64,000 bases of DNA from Streptomyces meridianus (GCF_023703325.1 NZ_JAMQGM010000021.1:83437-147436), one strand, 5' to 3'; positions 45,954 through 56,000 are shown, counted from the stretch's first letter. Notes: a model not told the origin generated them from the sequence alone. A program made the numbers and translations.

Positions 45954-45990
45954 GAGGGCCGGAGGAGCGCCAACCGCGCCTCCGGCCCTC
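45954..45990 (-). terminator. Terminator of the dnaK operon
   Basis: A perfect 12-bp stem (gagggccggagg / cctccggccctc), 13-nt loop, 18 bp past the hspR stop. It could also stop the convergent small gene. Confidence 0.8.
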
Positions 45991-46008
45991 CGGCCGTCGC
46001 TTCTCCGG

Positions 46009-46482
46009 CTACTCGGCCCGCTTGGGCCGCCACACCACGAGCGCACTCGTCGGGTGCACGTCCTGGTACGGCACCAGGTCGCGCCGGTACGAGGCGTGCA
46101 CCGCGGCCTCGCGCTGCTGCATCGCGGCCGCGGCGCCCTCCACCGCCTGCGAGAGCTCGGCGACCCGCGCCTGCAACGCGGCCACCTGGTTCTCGAGTTC
46201 GATGATGCGCTTGATGCCGGCCAGGTTGATGCCCTCGTCCTGGCTCAGCTGCTGCACCTGCCGGAGCAGTTCGATGTCGCGAGCGGAGTAGCGCCGCCCG
46301 CGCCCGGCCGTCCGGTCCGGGGAGACGAGGCCGAGCCGGTCGTACTGCCGCAACGTCTGCGGGTGCAGCCCGGAGAGCTGCGCGGCGACCGAAATGACGT
46401 AGACCGGGGATTCGTCCGTCAGCTGGTACGGGTTGCGGTTCCTGGATCCGGGCCCGGGACCGCGCACACCTCGGCCGTCCAT
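46009..46482 (-). CDS. hspR: Heat-shock repressor HspR (MerR family)
   Basis: A 157-residue MerR-type repressor. The helix-turn-helix spans residues 28-71 (YVISVAAQLSGLHPQTLRQY, then GLVSPDRTAGRGRRYSARDI). A coiled-coil dimerisation helix follows (NLAGIKRIIELENQVAALQA). It binds HAIR repeats in the dnaK and clpB promoters, with DnaK as co-repressor in Streptomyces. The start ATG is one base from the dnaJ stop, so it closes the dnaK-grpE-dnaJ-hspR operon and is autoregulated. Confidence 0.96.
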   Translation of the reverse strand: MDGRGVRGPGPGSRNRNPYQLTDESPVYVISVAAQLSGLHPQTLRQYDRLGLVSPDRTAGRGRRYSARDIELLRQVQQLSQDEGINLAGIKRIIELENQVAALQARVAELSQAVEGAAAAMQQREAAVHASYRRDLVPYQDVHPTSALVVWRPKRAE

Positions 46483-46483
46483 C

Positions 46484-47662
46484 TCATGCTCCCTTCGCGG
46501 CCTGGAACAACTCCGCCCGCGGGTTCTCGCCCGCGGTCGCCTCGGCGTAGGACTCCAGCGCCTCACGCGCCTTGCCCCCGAGATCCTTGGGTACCACGAC
46601 CTCCACGGTGACCAACAGGTCTCCGCGCGAACCGTCCTTGCGCACCGCTCCCTTGCCGCGGGCGCGCATGGTGCGGCCGTTGGGGGTGCCCGCAGGCAGC
46701 CGCAGCGTCACCGGCGGCCCTCCGAGGGTCGGGACCTTGACCTCTCCGCCGAGCGCGGCCTCCGGGTAGGTGACCGGCACGGTGACGGTGAGGTTGTCGC
46801 CCCTGCGCCCGAAGACCGGGTGCGCGTCGACGTGCACGACCACGTACAGGTCGCCGTTCGGGCCACCGCGCTCGCCCGGCGCGCCCTTGCCCCGCAGCCG
46901 GATCCGCTGCCCGTCCGACACCCCGGCCGGGATGCGGACCTGCATGGTGCGCGAACTCGTCGCGCGCCCGCTGCCCTTGCAGACGGTGCAGGGGTTCTCG
47001 GCGATCAGGCCGCGGCCCTTGCAGTCGACGCACGGCTCGGTGAGGGAGAAACCGCCCCCGCCGCCCCGAGAGACCTGCCCGGTGCCGACGCAGGTCGGGC
47101 ACACCCGCGGGGTGCCGTCCTTGTCACCGGTTCCCGAACACGCCTTGCACGCCGCCGAACTGGACATCCGCAGCGGAACCGTGGCTCCGTCCACCGCCTC
47201 GGTGAAGCTCAGCGTCACCTCGGACTCGACGTCCTGCCCCCGGCGGGGCTGGGTACGGGCGCCGGGCCCGCCCCGGTTGAACAGGCCCCCGAAGACGTCA
47301 CCGAGCCCGCCGCCGAAGCCACCGGCGGCGCCCCCGCCCTGGGCGCCCCCGAAGAGGTCGCCCAGGTCGAAGTCGAAGCCGCCGGCCCCCGCGCCGCCCG
47401 GCCCGGGGCGGAATCCCCCGTTGCCGAACAGTGCGCGCGCCTCGTCGTACTCCTTGCGGCGTTTGGGATCGGCCAGGACGTCGTTCGCCTCGGAGACCTC
47501 CTTGAAGCGCTCCTCGGCTTTGGCGTCGCCCTTGTTGGCGTCCGGGTGCAGCTCGCGGGCGAGCTTCCGGTACGCCTTCTTGATCTCCGCCTCGGTGGCG
47601 TCCTTCGGGACGCCGAGGACCTTGTAGAGGTCCTTTTCCAGCAAGTCCCTGCTCAAGCCCAT
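46484..47662 (-). CDS. dnaJ: Chaperone DnaJ
   Basis: A 392-residue type I Hsp40. The J domain (about residues 10-75) has HPD at 39-41. The Gly/Phe-rich linker contains FGNGGFRPGPGG and repeated GGxG. The zinc domain has four CxxCxGxG motifs: CKACSGTG, CPTCVGTG, CVDCKGRG and CTVCKGSG. The C-terminal substrate domains follow (VPVTYPEAALGGEVKVPTLG). It stimulates DnaK ATPase and delivers clients. The extreme N-terminus, MGLSRDLLEKDLYKV, is slightly unlike the usual Streptomyces form. It starts 28 bp after grpE. Confidence 0.97.
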   Translation of the reverse strand: MGLSRDLLEKDLYKVLGVPKDATEAEIKKAYRKLARELHPDANKGDAKAEERFKEVSEANDVLADPKRRKEYDEARALFGNGGFRPGPGGAGAGGFDFDLGDLFGGAQGGGAAGGFGGGLGDVFGGLFNRGGPGARTQPRRGQDVESEVTLSFTEAVDGATVPLRMSSSAACKACSGTGDKDGTPRVCPTCVGTGQVSRGGGGGFSLTEPCVDCKGRGLIAENPCTVCKGSGRATSSRTMQVRIPAGVSDGQRIRLRGKGAPGERGGPNGDLYVVVHVDAHPVFGRRGDNLTVTVPVTYPEAALGGEVKVPTLGGPPVTLRLPAGTPNGRTMRARGKGAVRKDGSRGDLLVTVEVVVPKDLGGKAREALESYAEATAGENPRAELFQAAKGA

Positions 47663-47689
47663 CCTCGACGTCCCTCCTCTCCTGCGCCG

Positions 47690-48361
47690 TCAGCCCTGCT
47701 CGGGGCCACCGTTCTCCTCGTCAGGCGTTGCGCCGTCCTGTGCCTCGCCCTTGGGCTGGGCACCCGGCTGGGGTTCGGCGACGGCGACCCGCGCGGGGCG
47801 GATCGTCCGCTCGCCGATGCGATACCCCGGCTGGAGGATCGACACGCACGTCGTCTCGGTGACGTCGGGCGCATAACTGTGCATCAACGCCTCGTGGACC
47901 AGCGGGTCGAAGGGCTCGCCCTCCTTGCCGAACTGCATCAGGCCCATCTTGGCGACGACCGTCTCGAGCGACTCGGCGACCGACTTGAAGCCGCCGACCA
48001 GCTCGCCGTGTTCCCGCGCACGGCCGATGTCGTCGAGCACCGGCAGCAGATCGGTCAGGAGGTTCGCGACGGCGACCTCCTTCACGGTGATGCGGTCGCG
48101 CTCCACGCGGCGGCGGTAGTTCTGGTACTCCGCCTGGAGCCGCTGAAGGTCGGCCGTGCGCTCGTTGAGCGCCATGCGCACCTGGTCCAGCTGAGCCTGA
48201 AGACCCACCTGCTGTATGTCCCCGGCCGCGGCCGCCGGGTCGGGGGACCCGGCGGCCTGCGCCACGTCGTCGGCAGCCTCGGTGCCGGGCCCCTCCTCGC
48301 CGAAGGGGGACGAGGAGGGAACCTCGGGCTGCTCGTCGAAGCCCGGTGTCTCCTCCGTCAC
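47690..48361 (-). CDS. grpE: Nucleotide exchange factor GrpE
   Basis: A 223-residue GrpE. An acidic disordered N-terminus is followed by the long coiled coil ([20 protein letters not shown], then [13 protein letters not shown]). The C-terminal beta domain includes [20 protein letters not shown] and [20 protein letters not shown]. It releases ADP from DnaK. GTG 48361 overlaps the dnaK stop by 4 bp (GTGA). The C-terminal tail is acidic and Gly/Pro-rich. Confidence 0.96.
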   Translation of the reverse strand: MTEETPGFDEQPEVPSSSPFGEEGPGTEAADDVAQAAGSPDPAAAAGDIQQVGLQAQLDQVRMALNERTADLQRLQAEYQNYRRRVERDRITVKEVAVANLLTDLLPVLDDIGRAREHGELVGGFKSVAESLETVVAKMGLMQFGKEGEPFDPLVHEALMHSYAPDVTETTCVSILQPGYRIGERTIRPARVAVAEPQPGAQPKGEAQDGATPDEENGGPEQG

Positions 48362-50220
48362 GCAGCACCACCCTTACCCTTGTCGGCCTTCTCGTCGTCG
48401 ACGATCTCGGCGTCCACGACGTCTTCCTGGGCGTCACCGGCCGCACCGGCGGCAGCGCCGTCGGCACCCGGGGTCGCGCCCTCGGCCTGGGCGTTGGCGT
48501 ACATCGCCTGGCCCAGCTTCTGGCTGACCGCGGCGACCTTCTCGGTGGCCTCTCGGATCGCGGCGATGTCCTCGCCCTTGAGCTTCTCCTTGAGGTCGGA
48601 GAGCCCGTCCTCGACCTCGGTCTTCACGTCACCCGGGACCTTGTCCTCGTTGTCCTTGAGGAACTTGTCCGTCTGGTAGACGAGCTGCTCGGCCTGGTTG
48701 CGGGTCTCGGCGGCCTCGCGGCGCTTGTGGTCCTCGTCCGCGTACTGCTCGGCCTCGCGCATCATGCGCTCGATGTCGTCCTTCGGCAGCGCCGAGCCAC
48801 CGGTGACGGTCATGCGCTGCTCCTTGCCGGTCCCGAGGTCCTTGGCGGAGACGTGCATGATGCCGTTGGCGTCGATGTCGAAGGAGACCTCGATCTGCGG
48901 CACGTTGCGGGGCGCCGGCGGCAGGCCGGTCAGCTCGAACATCCCGAGCTTCTTGTTGTACGCCGCGATCTCGCGCTCGCCCTGGTAGACCTGGATCTGC
49001 ACGGACGGCTGGTTGTCCTCGGCCGTCGTGAAGATCTCGGAGCGCTTGGTCGGGATCGTGGTGTTGCGCTCGATGAGCTTGGTCATGATGCCGCCCTTGG
49101 TCTCGATGCCGAGGGACAGCGGGGTGACGTCGAGCAGGAGGACGTCCTTGACCTCGCCCTTGAGGACACCGGCCTGGAGCGAGGCGCCGATGGCGACGAC
49201 CTCGTCCGGGTTGACGCCCTTGTTGGCCTCCTTGCCGCCGGTCAGCTCCTTGACGAGCTCGGCGACGGCGGGCATACGGGTCGAACCGCCGACGAGGACC
49301 ACGTGGTCGATCTCGGACAGCGCGATGCCGGCGTCCTTGATGACGTTGTGGAACGGGGTCTTGCAGCGCTCGAGCAGGTCGGAGGTGAGCTGCTGGAACT
49401 GGGCTCGGGTGAGCTTCTCGTCCAGGTGCAGCGGGCCCTCGGCCGACGCCGTGATGTAGGGCAGGTTGATCGTCGTCTCGGAGGACGAGGACAGCTCGAT
49501 CTTCGCCTTCTCGGCGGCCTCGCGCAGACGCTGGAGCGCCATCTTGTCCTTGGACAGGTCGACGCCGTGCCCGTTCTGGAACTGCTTGACCAGGTAGTCG
49601 ACGACGCGCTGGTCCCAGTCGTCACCACCGAGGTGGTTGTCACCGTTGGTGGCCTTGACCTCCACCACGCCGTCGCCGATCTCCAGCAGCGAGACGTCGA
49701 AGGTGCCACCGCCGAGGTCGAAGACCAGGATGGTCTGGTCGTCCTTCTCGAAGCCGTAGGCGAGGGCGGCCGCGGTCGGCTCGTTGACGATGCGCAGGAC
49801 GTTCAGACCCGCGATCTCACCGGCCTCCTTGGTGGCCTGCCGCTCGTGGTCGTTGAAGTACGCCGGGACGGTGATGACCGCGTCCGTGACCTTCTCGCCG
49901 AGGTAGGACTCCGCGTCACGCTTCAGCTTCTGCAGGATGAACGCAGAGATCTGCTGCGGGTTGAAGTCCTTGTCGTCCAGGTTGATCTTCCAGTCGGTGC
50001 CCATGTGGCGCTTGACCGAGCGGATCGTCCTGTCGACGTTGGTGACGGCCTGGCGCTTGGCGACCTCGCCCACCAGCACCTCGCCGTTCTTGGCGAAGGC
50101 GACGACGGACGGCGTGGTCCTGGCGCCCTCGGCGTTGGTGATGACGGTGGGCTCACCGCCTTCGAGAACACTGACGACGGAGTTCGTCGTGCCCAGGTCG
50201 ATGCCGACCGCACGTGCCAT
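48358..50220 (-). CDS. dnaK: Chaperone DnaK (Hsp70)
   Basis: A 620-residue Hsp70. The ATPase signatures are [13 protein letters not shown] (6-18), [18 protein letters not shown] and [17 protein letters not shown]. The substrate-binding domain contains [20 protein letters not shown]. The C-terminal lid and tail are Ala/Gly/Asp-rich and end [11 protein letters not shown]. It also acts as the co-repressor of HspR in Streptomyces. First gene of the operon; two HAIR sites lie 18 and 70 bp upstream of ATG 50220. Confidence 0.98.
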   Translation of the reverse strand: MARAVGIDLGTTNSVVSVLEGGEPTVITNAEGARTTPSVVAFAKNGEVLVGEVAKRQAVTNVDRTIRSVKRHMGTDWKINLDDKDFNPQQISAFILQKLKRDAESYLGEKVTDAVITVPAYFNDHERQATKEAGEIAGLNVLRIVNEPTAAALAYGFEKDDQTILVFDLGGGTFDVSLLEIGDGVVEVKATNGDNHLGGDDWDQRVVDYLVKQFQNGHGVDLSKDKMALQRLREAAEKAKIELSSSSETTINLPYITASAEGPLHLDEKLTRAQFQQLTSDLLERCKTPFHNVIKDAGIALSEIDHVVLVGGSTRMPAVAELVKELTGGKEANKGVNPDEVVAIGASLQAGVLKGEVKDVLLLDVTPLSLGIETKGGIMTKLIERNTTIPTKRSEIFTTAEDNQPSVQIQVYQGEREIAAYNKKLGMFELTGLPPAPRNVPQIEVSFDIDANGIMHVSAKDLGTGKEQRMTVTGGSALPKDDIERMMREAEQYADEDHKRREAAETRNQAEQLVYQTDKFLKDNEDKVPGDVKTEVEDGLSDLKEKLKGEDIAAIREATEKVAAVSQKLGQAMYANAQAEGATPGADGAAAGAAGDAQEDVVDAEIVDDEKADKGKGGAA

Positions 50221-50237
50221 GTCAATCCTCCAGCTGA

Positions 50238-50258
50238 CTTGAGTGGAACTCGCTCAAG
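50238..50258 (-). promoter_or_regulatory. HAIR operator 1 of dnaK operon
   Basis: CTTGAGT-GGAACTC-GCTCAAG matches the HspR HAIR consensus with one substitution. It is 18 bp from the dnaK ATG. Confidence 0.92.
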
Positions 50259-50289
50259 CGTGCCGGATCGAAATCATCCTGTCAACAGA

Positions 50290-50310
50290 CATGAGTCATC
50301 CGCACTCAAC
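50290..50310 (-). promoter_or_regulatory. HAIR operator 2 of dnaK operon (imperfect)
   Basis: CATGAGT-CATCCGC-ACTCAAC matches CTTGAGT-N7-ACTCAAG at 12 of 14 arm positions, 31 bp beyond the first site; the pair suggests cooperative HspR binding. Confidence 0.8.
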
Positions 50311-50460
50311 TCTTGTGCTGATGTACATGTCAGTGCGGCCCAGGGCGGCCGGATGAACGGGGCTGCGCCGCGCCGAGCGGGCCCGAGCGATGCAGATCAC
50401 CGGCCGGGCGGCTTCATGGCACCTGCAATCCTGGGTAATGTCAGGCCGGACCCAAAAAAG

Positions 50461-50474
50461 TTACCGCTTAGTAA
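50461..50474. promoter_or_regulatory. TTACCGCTTAGTAA palindrome upstream of etfD
   Basis: A TTAC-N6-GTAA element (reverse complement TTACTAAGCGGTAA) lies 42 bp before the etfD start, just after an A-run. It resembles operators of TetR-family fatty-acid regulators, which fits the proposed role of the gene. Confidence 0.5.
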
Positions 50475-50515
50475 GTCGCCTCCATCCCCGCTCTCGCAGG
50501 CCCGAGGAGCCCCCA

Positions 50516-52828
50516 ATGCAACTCGCCGCGATCATCGTGTCGCTGGTCCTCACGGCGGTCGGCGTTGCGCTCGTCACCCGAGCCGTCGCGCAGATCGTCC
50601 AGCACGTCAAGCTGGGCCAGCCGGTGCCGGCCGGCACCCGCACGGACGACCCCGCGCAGCGTTCCGTCACGCTGGCCAAGGAGTTCCTCGGCCACACCAG
50701 GATGAACCGCTGGGGCATCGTCGGCGCCGCGCACTGGTTCGTCGCCGTCGGATTCCTGACCCTGCCGCCGACGCTGGCACAGGCCTACGGACAGCTCTTC
50801 CGAGCCGACTGGACGCTGCCGGTGCTCGGCGGCTTCCTGCCGTTCGAGATGTACATCGAGTTCATCGGCCTGATGACGGTCCTCGGCATCCTGGTGCTGA
50901 TCGCGATCCGGCTGCTCAACCTGCCCTCGCGGGCAGGCCGCAAGTCCCGCTTCGCCGGCTCCAAGGCCTGGCAGGCCTACTTCGTCGAGTACGTCATCCT
51001 CACGATCGGCCTCGCGATCCTGGTCCTGCGCGGCCTGGAGGGCGCGATCCACCACGTGGCGCACTACGAGCCCGCGTACTTCGCCTCGTACCCGCTCGTC
51101 ACGGCCTTCGACGGGCTCGGCACCGGAACGCTGCAGAACCTGATCTACCTCACCGCGATGATCAAGATCGGCGTCTCGCTGATCTGGGTGATCACGGTCT
51201 CGCTCAACACCAACATGGGTGTCGCCTGGCACCGCTTCCTCGCCTTCCCGAACATCTGGTTCAAGCGCGAAGCCGACGGCTCCACCGCCCTCGGCGCCCT
51301 GCAGCCGATGGTCTCCGGCGGCAAGCCGATCGACTTCGAGGACCCGGGCGAGGACGACCAGTTCGGCGTCTCCCAGGTCGAGCACTTCTCCTGGAAGGGC
51401 CTGCTCGACTTCTCCACCTGCACCGAGTGCGGCCGCTGCCAGTCGCAGTGCCCCGCCTGGAACACCGGCAAGCCGCTCTCGCCGAAACTGCTGATCATGT
51501 CGCTGCGCGACCACGCGCACGCCAAGGCCCCCTACGTGCTCGCCGGCGGCGGCAAGGACATGGAGGGCGAGGAGCAGGCGACCGAGGAGCAGCTGAAGGA
51601 CGTGCCCGCGGCCGCGCTGGCCGAGGCCGAGCGCCCGCTGATCGGCACCGCCGAGGAGAACGGCGTCATCGACCCGGACGTCCTGTGGTCCTGCACCACC
51701 TGCGGCGCCTGCGTCGAGCAGTGCCCGGTCGACATCGAGCACATCGACCACATCGTCGACATGCGCCGCTACCAGGTGATGATCGAGTCGTCCTTCCCGT
51801 CCGAGGCCGGGACGATGCTCAAGAACCTGGAGAAGAAGGGCAACCCCTGGGGCCTGGCCAAGAAGCAGCGCCTGGCGTGGACCGAGGAGCTTCAGCGGGA
51901 GGCGGGGTTCGAGGTGCCGGTCGTCGGCCGGGACGTCGAGGACCTCACCGAGGTCGACTACCTCTACTGGGTCGGCTGCGCCGGCGCCCTCGAGGACCGC
52001 GCCAAGAAGACCACCAAGGCCTTCGCGGAGCTGCTGCACATGGCGGGCGTCAAGTTCGCGATCATGGGCGGCGACGAGAAGTGCACCGGTGACTCCGCCC
52101 GCCGCCTCGGCAACGAGTTCCTCTTCCAGCAGCTCGGCCAGGAGAACGTCGAGATGCTGAACATGGCGTTCGGTGAGACTCCGTCCGACGGCGAGGAGGG
52201 CGTCGTCGTCGAGCAGTCCAAGAAGAAGATCGTCGCGACCTGCCCGCACTGCTTCAACACGATCGCCAACGAGTACCCGCAGCTCGGCGGCAACTACGAG
52301 GTCATCCACCACACCCAGCTGCTCCAGCACCTGGTGGACGAGGGCAAGCTGACCCCCGTCACCCCGGTCGAGGGCCTGATCACCTACCACGACCCCTGCT
52401 ACCTGGGCCGCCACAACAAGGTCTACACGCCGCCGCGCGAGATCATCGCCAAGGTACCGGGCCTGCGCAACGAGGAGATGCACCGGCACAAGGAGCGCGG
52501 CTTCTGCTGCGGCGCCGGCGGGGCGCGCATGTGGATGGAGGAGCGGATCGGCAAGCGCGTCAACAACGAGCGCGTCGACGAGGCGCTGTCCCTCAACCCG
52601 GACATCGTCTCCACGGCCTGCCCGTTCTGCCTCGTCATGCTCACCGACTCGGTCAACGGCAAGAAGGCTGCAAACGACAGCGGCTCCGCCGCGGGCGGGA
52701 AGGCCAAGGAGAACCTCCAGGTCGTCGACGTCGCACAACTGCTGCTCGACTCGGTGAAGACTCCTGCCGACCCCGACGGCGACGAACAGCCCGCCGACGA
52801 CACCCCGGAGCCCGAACCCGCGCAGTAG
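50516..52828 (+). CDS. etfD: Membrane (Fe-S) oxidoreductase, EtfD-like
   Basis: A 770-residue protein in three parts. Five membrane helices (about residues 2-24, 66-92, 113-135, 156-176, 207-229) form a haem/quinone-type integral domain. A ferredoxin domain has two [4Fe-4S] motifs: Cys302/305/308/312 and Cys393/396/399/403. Two CCG-type domains follow (CPHCFNTIANEYP, HDPCYLGRHNKV, RGFCCGAGGARMWM, ACPFCLVML), as in heterodisulfide reductase. It is the counterpart of mycobacterial Rv0338c/EtfD, which passes electrons from ETF to the quinone pool during fatty-acid oxidation. ATG 50516 has a GAGGAG site. Confidence 0.88.
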   Translation: MQLAAIIVSLVLTAVGVALVTRAVAQIVQHVKLGQPVPAGTRTDDPAQRSVTLAKEFLGHTRMNRWGIVGAAHWFVAVGFLTLPPTLAQAYGQLFRADWTLPVLGGFLPFEMYIEFIGLMTVLGILVLIAIRLLNLPSRAGRKSRFAGSKAWQAYFVEYVILTIGLAILVLRGLEGAIHHVAHYEPAYFASYPLVTAFDGLGTGTLQNLIYLTAMIKIGVSLIWVITVSLNTNMGVAWHRFLAFPNIWFKREADGSTALGALQPMVSGGKPIDFEDPGEDDQFGVSQVEHFSWKGLLDFSTCTECGRCQSQCPAWNTGKPLSPKLLIMSLRDHAHAKAPYVLAGGGKDMEGEEQATEEQLKDVPAAALAEAERPLIGTAEENGVIDPDVLWSCTTCGACVEQCPVDIEHIDHIVDMRRYQVMIESSFPSEAGTMLKNLEKKGNPWGLAKKQRLAWTEELQREAGFEVPVVGRDVEDLTEVDYLYWVGCAGALEDRAKKTTKAFAELLHMAGVKFAIMGGDEKCTGDSARRLGNEFLFQQLGQENVEMLNMAFGETPSDGEEGVVVEQSKKKIVATCPHCFNTIANEYPQLGGNYEVIHHTQLLQHLVDEGKLTPVTPVEGLITYHDPCYLGRHNKVYTPPREIIAKVPGLRNEEMHRHKERGFCCGAGGARMWMEERIGKRVNNERVDEALSLNPDIVSTACPFCLVMLTDSVNGKKAANDSGSAAGGKAKENLQVVDVAQLLLDSVKTPADPDGDEQPADDTPEPEPAQ

Positions 52829-52866
52829 CCGTCTCCTGCAACAGGCACACTCCGCATCCGGCACCG

Positions 52867-52901
52867 ACGGCCGGTTCCGCCCCTGTGGCGGGGCCGGCCG
52901 T
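52867..52901. terminator. Hairpin between etfD and the SpoIIE-type gene
   Basis: acggccgg...cccc pairs with gggg...ccggccgt, with a 5-nt bulge, between convergent stops. Confidence 0.65.
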
Positions 52902-52929
52902 TCGGCGTTCACCGGTGTCACGAACGGCT

Positions 52930-55749
52930 TCACAGCTGCAGCACCAGGTTGTCGACGGGCTCCCCCTGCGTCAGCGGCTGCTCGCTCCAGATGACCTTGC
53001 CGCCCACGGTGTACCGGGTGCCCCACCGCTCGGCGAACTGGGCCACCAGGAAGAGCCCGCGCCCTCCCTCGTCGGTCAGTGCCGCACGGCGCAGATGGGG
53101 CGACGTGCTGCTGCCGTCCGACACCTCGCAGATCAGGCTCCGGTCGTGCAGGAGACGGACCCTGATCGGCTCGCTGCCGTAGCGGATGGCATTGGTGATG
53201 AGCTCGCTGAGGATCAGCTCGGTGATGAACGCCTCCTCCTCGAGCCCCCAGCTGAGCAGCCGCTCGGCGACGTCGGACCGCACCCGGGCCACCGCCGCGG
53301 GATCCGCCGGCACCTCCCACTCGGCGATCTGACCGGGGTCCAGCACATGGGTGCGCGCCACGAGGAGGGCCACGTCGTCCACGGGGTGGCGGGGCAGCAT
53401 GGCGTCCAGGACGATCCGGCAGACGTCCTCCGGAGCCGGCGGGGAGCGGTCGACCGCCGCGCGCAGCAGGCCGATCCCCTCGTCGATGTCCCGCCCGCGG
53501 TCCTCGATCAGTCCGTCGGTGTACATCACCAGTCGGCTTCCCTCGGCCAGCGTGACCTCGACGGTCTCGAACGGCAGACCTCCCACCCCCAGCGGCGGTC
53601 CGGCCGGCACCTCGAGCGGCTCGGCCGACCCGTCCGGGCCGGCCACCAGCGGCGGCGGGTGCCCGGCGCGGGCCGCCGTGCAGCGGCCGGCGCTCGGGTC
53701 GTAGATCGCGTACAGGCAGGTCGCTCCCGCGATGGCCGCACGTTCCTCGCCGGGGCTCTCCTGGTCGATGCCGAGGACCAGGTCGTCGAGGTGACCCAGG
53801 ATCTCGTCAGGAGGCAGGTCCAGGGCGGAGAAGTTCTGCACCGCGGTGCGCAGCCGTCCCATGGTGGCTGTGGCGTGCAGGCCGTGCCCCACCACGTCCC
53901 CCACGACCAGCGCCACCCGCGCACCCGGCAGCGGAAGGACGTCGAACCAGTCGCCGCCCACCCCGGCCCGGGCCGGCAGATAGCGGTAGGAGACGTCGAC
54001 GGCGCTCTGGTCGGGCAGCGACCGGGGCAGCAGACTGCGCTGGAGCGTCTCGGCGGTGGTGTGCTCCCGCGTGTAGCGGCGGGCGTTGTCGATCGAGACC
54101 GCGGCCCGACTGGCCAGTTCCTCGGCGAGCGAGATGTCCCCCTCGCCGAAGGCGCCCGGCGACTCGGCCCGCCAGAAGTCGACCATGCCGAGGACCACAC
54201 CGCGGGCCTGCAACGGCACGGACATCAGCGAGTGGATGCCGTAGCCCAGCAGCGAGGCGGCACGGACCGGGTCCTGTCGCTGCCACTCGTAGGCCGTCGT
54301 CAGATCGGCCTCGAATGCGGTGTGCCCGCTCTCCAGCCCCTGGGCCTGCGGAGTGATCGGCACGAACCGGATGAGCTCGCCCACCGGGTAGAACGGCGGA
54401 TTGTCACCCGCACCGCTCAGTGCCGCCCGACGCATGACGACCTCGGCGCCCTCGAAGGGGACCGGGTCCTCGCCGCGCAGGACGGGGTCCAGCAGCTCGA
54501 CCGTGACCAGGTCGGCGAAGCGGGGTATGGCCGCGTCCGCGAGCTCCTGCGCGGTGCGCACGACGTCGAGCGTGGAGCCGATGCGCAGCCCGGCGTCGTA
54601 AAGCAACTGGAGGCGTTCCTGCGCCGCCTCGACCTTCCCGGTGAGCGTCTGGAGCTCCGTGGAGTCCCGCAGCGTCACCACAGTCCCGCGCGGGCCTCCG
54701 TGCATGTGCGTGGAACGCTGGTTGACGGCCAGCAGCCGGCGGCCGACGGGATGGATCTCGTCGGTCACCGTGCGGCCGGAGGTCAGCAAGTCGACGACCT
54801 CCCGGTCGAGGCCGATTTCGTCGATGTGGGAGTGCTCCGCGTCCGCGCCGAGACCCAGCAGCCGGCGCGCCTCGTCGTTGACCAGCAGCAGGGTTCCGTC
54901 GGAGTCGATGATCAGGACGCCCTCGCGGACGGAGTGCAGCACCGCCGAGTGGTGCTCGTACATCCGCGTCATCTCGACCGGTCCGAGCCCGTGCGTCTGA
55001 CGCCGCAGCCGGCGGCCGACGAGAACCGCGGCGCCGGTGGCCAGCACGAGCCCGGCGCCCGTCGTGCCGATCAGGATGGGCAGCTGGCGGTCGACCGTCT
55101 GGTTGATGTCCCCGATCCTGATGCCCACGCTGACGGCCCCGGCGACCGTGCCGTTCGCATCGCGGACGGGGACGATCGTGGCCACCGACGGCCCGAGGGT
55201 GCTCCGCTGGAAGTTGCCCGTGACGGTCTCGCCCCTCAGGGCCCGCTCGACCGCTGCCTGCTGGTCAGAGCGGACCTGCTTGCCGATCAGGTCCGGATCG
55301 GGGTGGGTGAGCCGGGTGCCGTCCGGCGAGATGACCACGACGCTGTCCACGTCGGATCCCTTCCAGACCGCCTCGGCCCTCGGCTGGAGCACGGCGGTGG
55401 GGTCGGGGGCGTTGAGTGCGGCCCGGGTTCCGGGTGCGTTGGCGAAGGCTTCGGCGACGGCGACCGAACGGGCTCGGGCCTCGCTGTCGGCATCGCCGCG
55501 GGCCTGGATCAGCAGAGCGGCGAACGCGCCCCCCACCAGCAGCAGCACGATCACGACCTGGACGAGGAGCACCTGCCCGGCGACGCTGCGGACGTCCACC
55601 AGGCCCAGGATCTTCCGCCGCCTCGGCGGGGAGCTCTTCCCGTCCGGGTCCGCTTCCGCGTGCTGCGGCTGTCCGCGCCCCCATGCACCGCGTCGGCCCG
55701 ATGCCGGACCGGCGCGTGCACGGTAGCCGCGGATCCACGCTGTGGGCAT
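52930..55749 (-). CDS. PAS/GAF/SpoIIE phosphatase with anti-sigma-type kinase domain
   Basis: A 939-residue membrane sensor. TM1 is at about 59-81 and an extracytoplasmic single-cache-like sensor follows (VDSVVVISPDGTRLTHPDP). TM2 is at about 222-242. Next come PAS (ILHSVREGVLIIDSDG-like region), GAF (around AAIPRFADLVTVELLD) and a PP2C SpoIIE domain (GVGGDWFDVLPLPG, VVGDVVGHGLHATATM, LVMYTDGLIEDRG). A HATPase_c domain at the end has ELITNAIRYGSE and DEGGRGLFLVAQ. Such proteins tune partner-switching sigma factors. No anti-sigma antagonist is adjacent. The start is uncertain: ATG at 55749, 55764 or 55791. Confidence 0.9.
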   Translation of the reverse strand: MPTAWIRGYRARAGPASGRRGAWGRGQPQHAEADPDGKSSPPRRRKILGLVDVRSVAGQVLLVQVVIVLLLVGGAFAALLIQARGDADSEARARSVAVAEAFANAPGTRAALNAPDPTAVLQPRAEAVWKGSDVDSVVVISPDGTRLTHPDPDLIGKQVRSDQQAAVERALRGETVTGNFQRSTLGPSVATIVPVRDANGTVAGAVSVGIRIGDINQTVDRQLPILIGTTGAGLVLATGAAVLVGRRLRRQTHGLGPVEMTRMYEHHSAVLHSVREGVLIIDSDGTLLLVNDEARRLLGLGADAEHSHIDEIGLDREVVDLLTSGRTVTDEIHPVGRRLLAVNQRSTHMHGGPRGTVVTLRDSTELQTLTGKVEAAQERLQLLYDAGLRIGSTLDVVRTAQELADAAIPRFADLVTVELLDPVLRGEDPVPFEGAEVVMRRAALSGAGDNPPFYPVGELIRFVPITPQAQGLESGHTAFEADLTTAYEWQRQDPVRAASLLGYGIHSLMSVPLQARGVVLGMVDFWRAESPGAFGEGDISLAEELASRAAVSIDNARRYTREHTTAETLQRSLLPRSLPDQSAVDVSYRYLPARAGVGGDWFDVLPLPGARVALVVGDVVGHGLHATATMGRLRTAVQNFSALDLPPDEILGHLDDLVLGIDQESPGEERAAIAGATCLYAIYDPSAGRCTAARAGHPPPLVAGPDGSAEPLEVPAGPPLGVGGLPFETVEVTLAEGSRLVMYTDGLIEDRGRDIDEGIGLLRAAVDRSPPAPEDVCRIVLDAMLPRHPVDDVALLVARTHVLDPGQIAEWEVPADPAAVARVRSDVAERLLSWGLEEEAFITELILSELITNAIRYGSEPIRVRLLHDRSLICEVSDGSSTSPHLRRAALTDEGGRGLFLVAQFAERWGTRYTVGGKVIWSEQPLTQGEPVDNLVLQL

Positions 55750-56000
55750 GAAGCGACCACCCATATGAGAAGTTTTTCCAGTCTGTACCATTCCAACCCG
55801 TTCGGCCGGACAGTGGTGCCAGGGCGCCGGTTGATATCGAGGACCGGACCCCGGTGTCCGGCGCTCCCCCGGGGCTGCGGCAGGAAAGCGCCCGGGTCGG
55901 CAGGGCGGAGACCGTCCTCGTACCGGCCGGACTCGGACGACTCCGGCAACGTGGCGAGCATGCCGGGCGCCGCGGCCCGAGAGGGTCCGCCGGACACACC

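Noticed and set aside
48346..52092. Very long plus-strand open frame across dnaK, grpE and into etfD
   Set aside because: It is antisense to dnaK, whose protein is unmistakable; long antisense frames are expected at this GC content.
55551..55964. Minus-strand frame beginning MLATLPESSESGRYEDG upstream of the SpoIIE-type gene
   Set aside because: The first part looks protein-like but the frame runs into the phosphatase gene out of phase and becomes Arg-rich; no ribosome site was seen.
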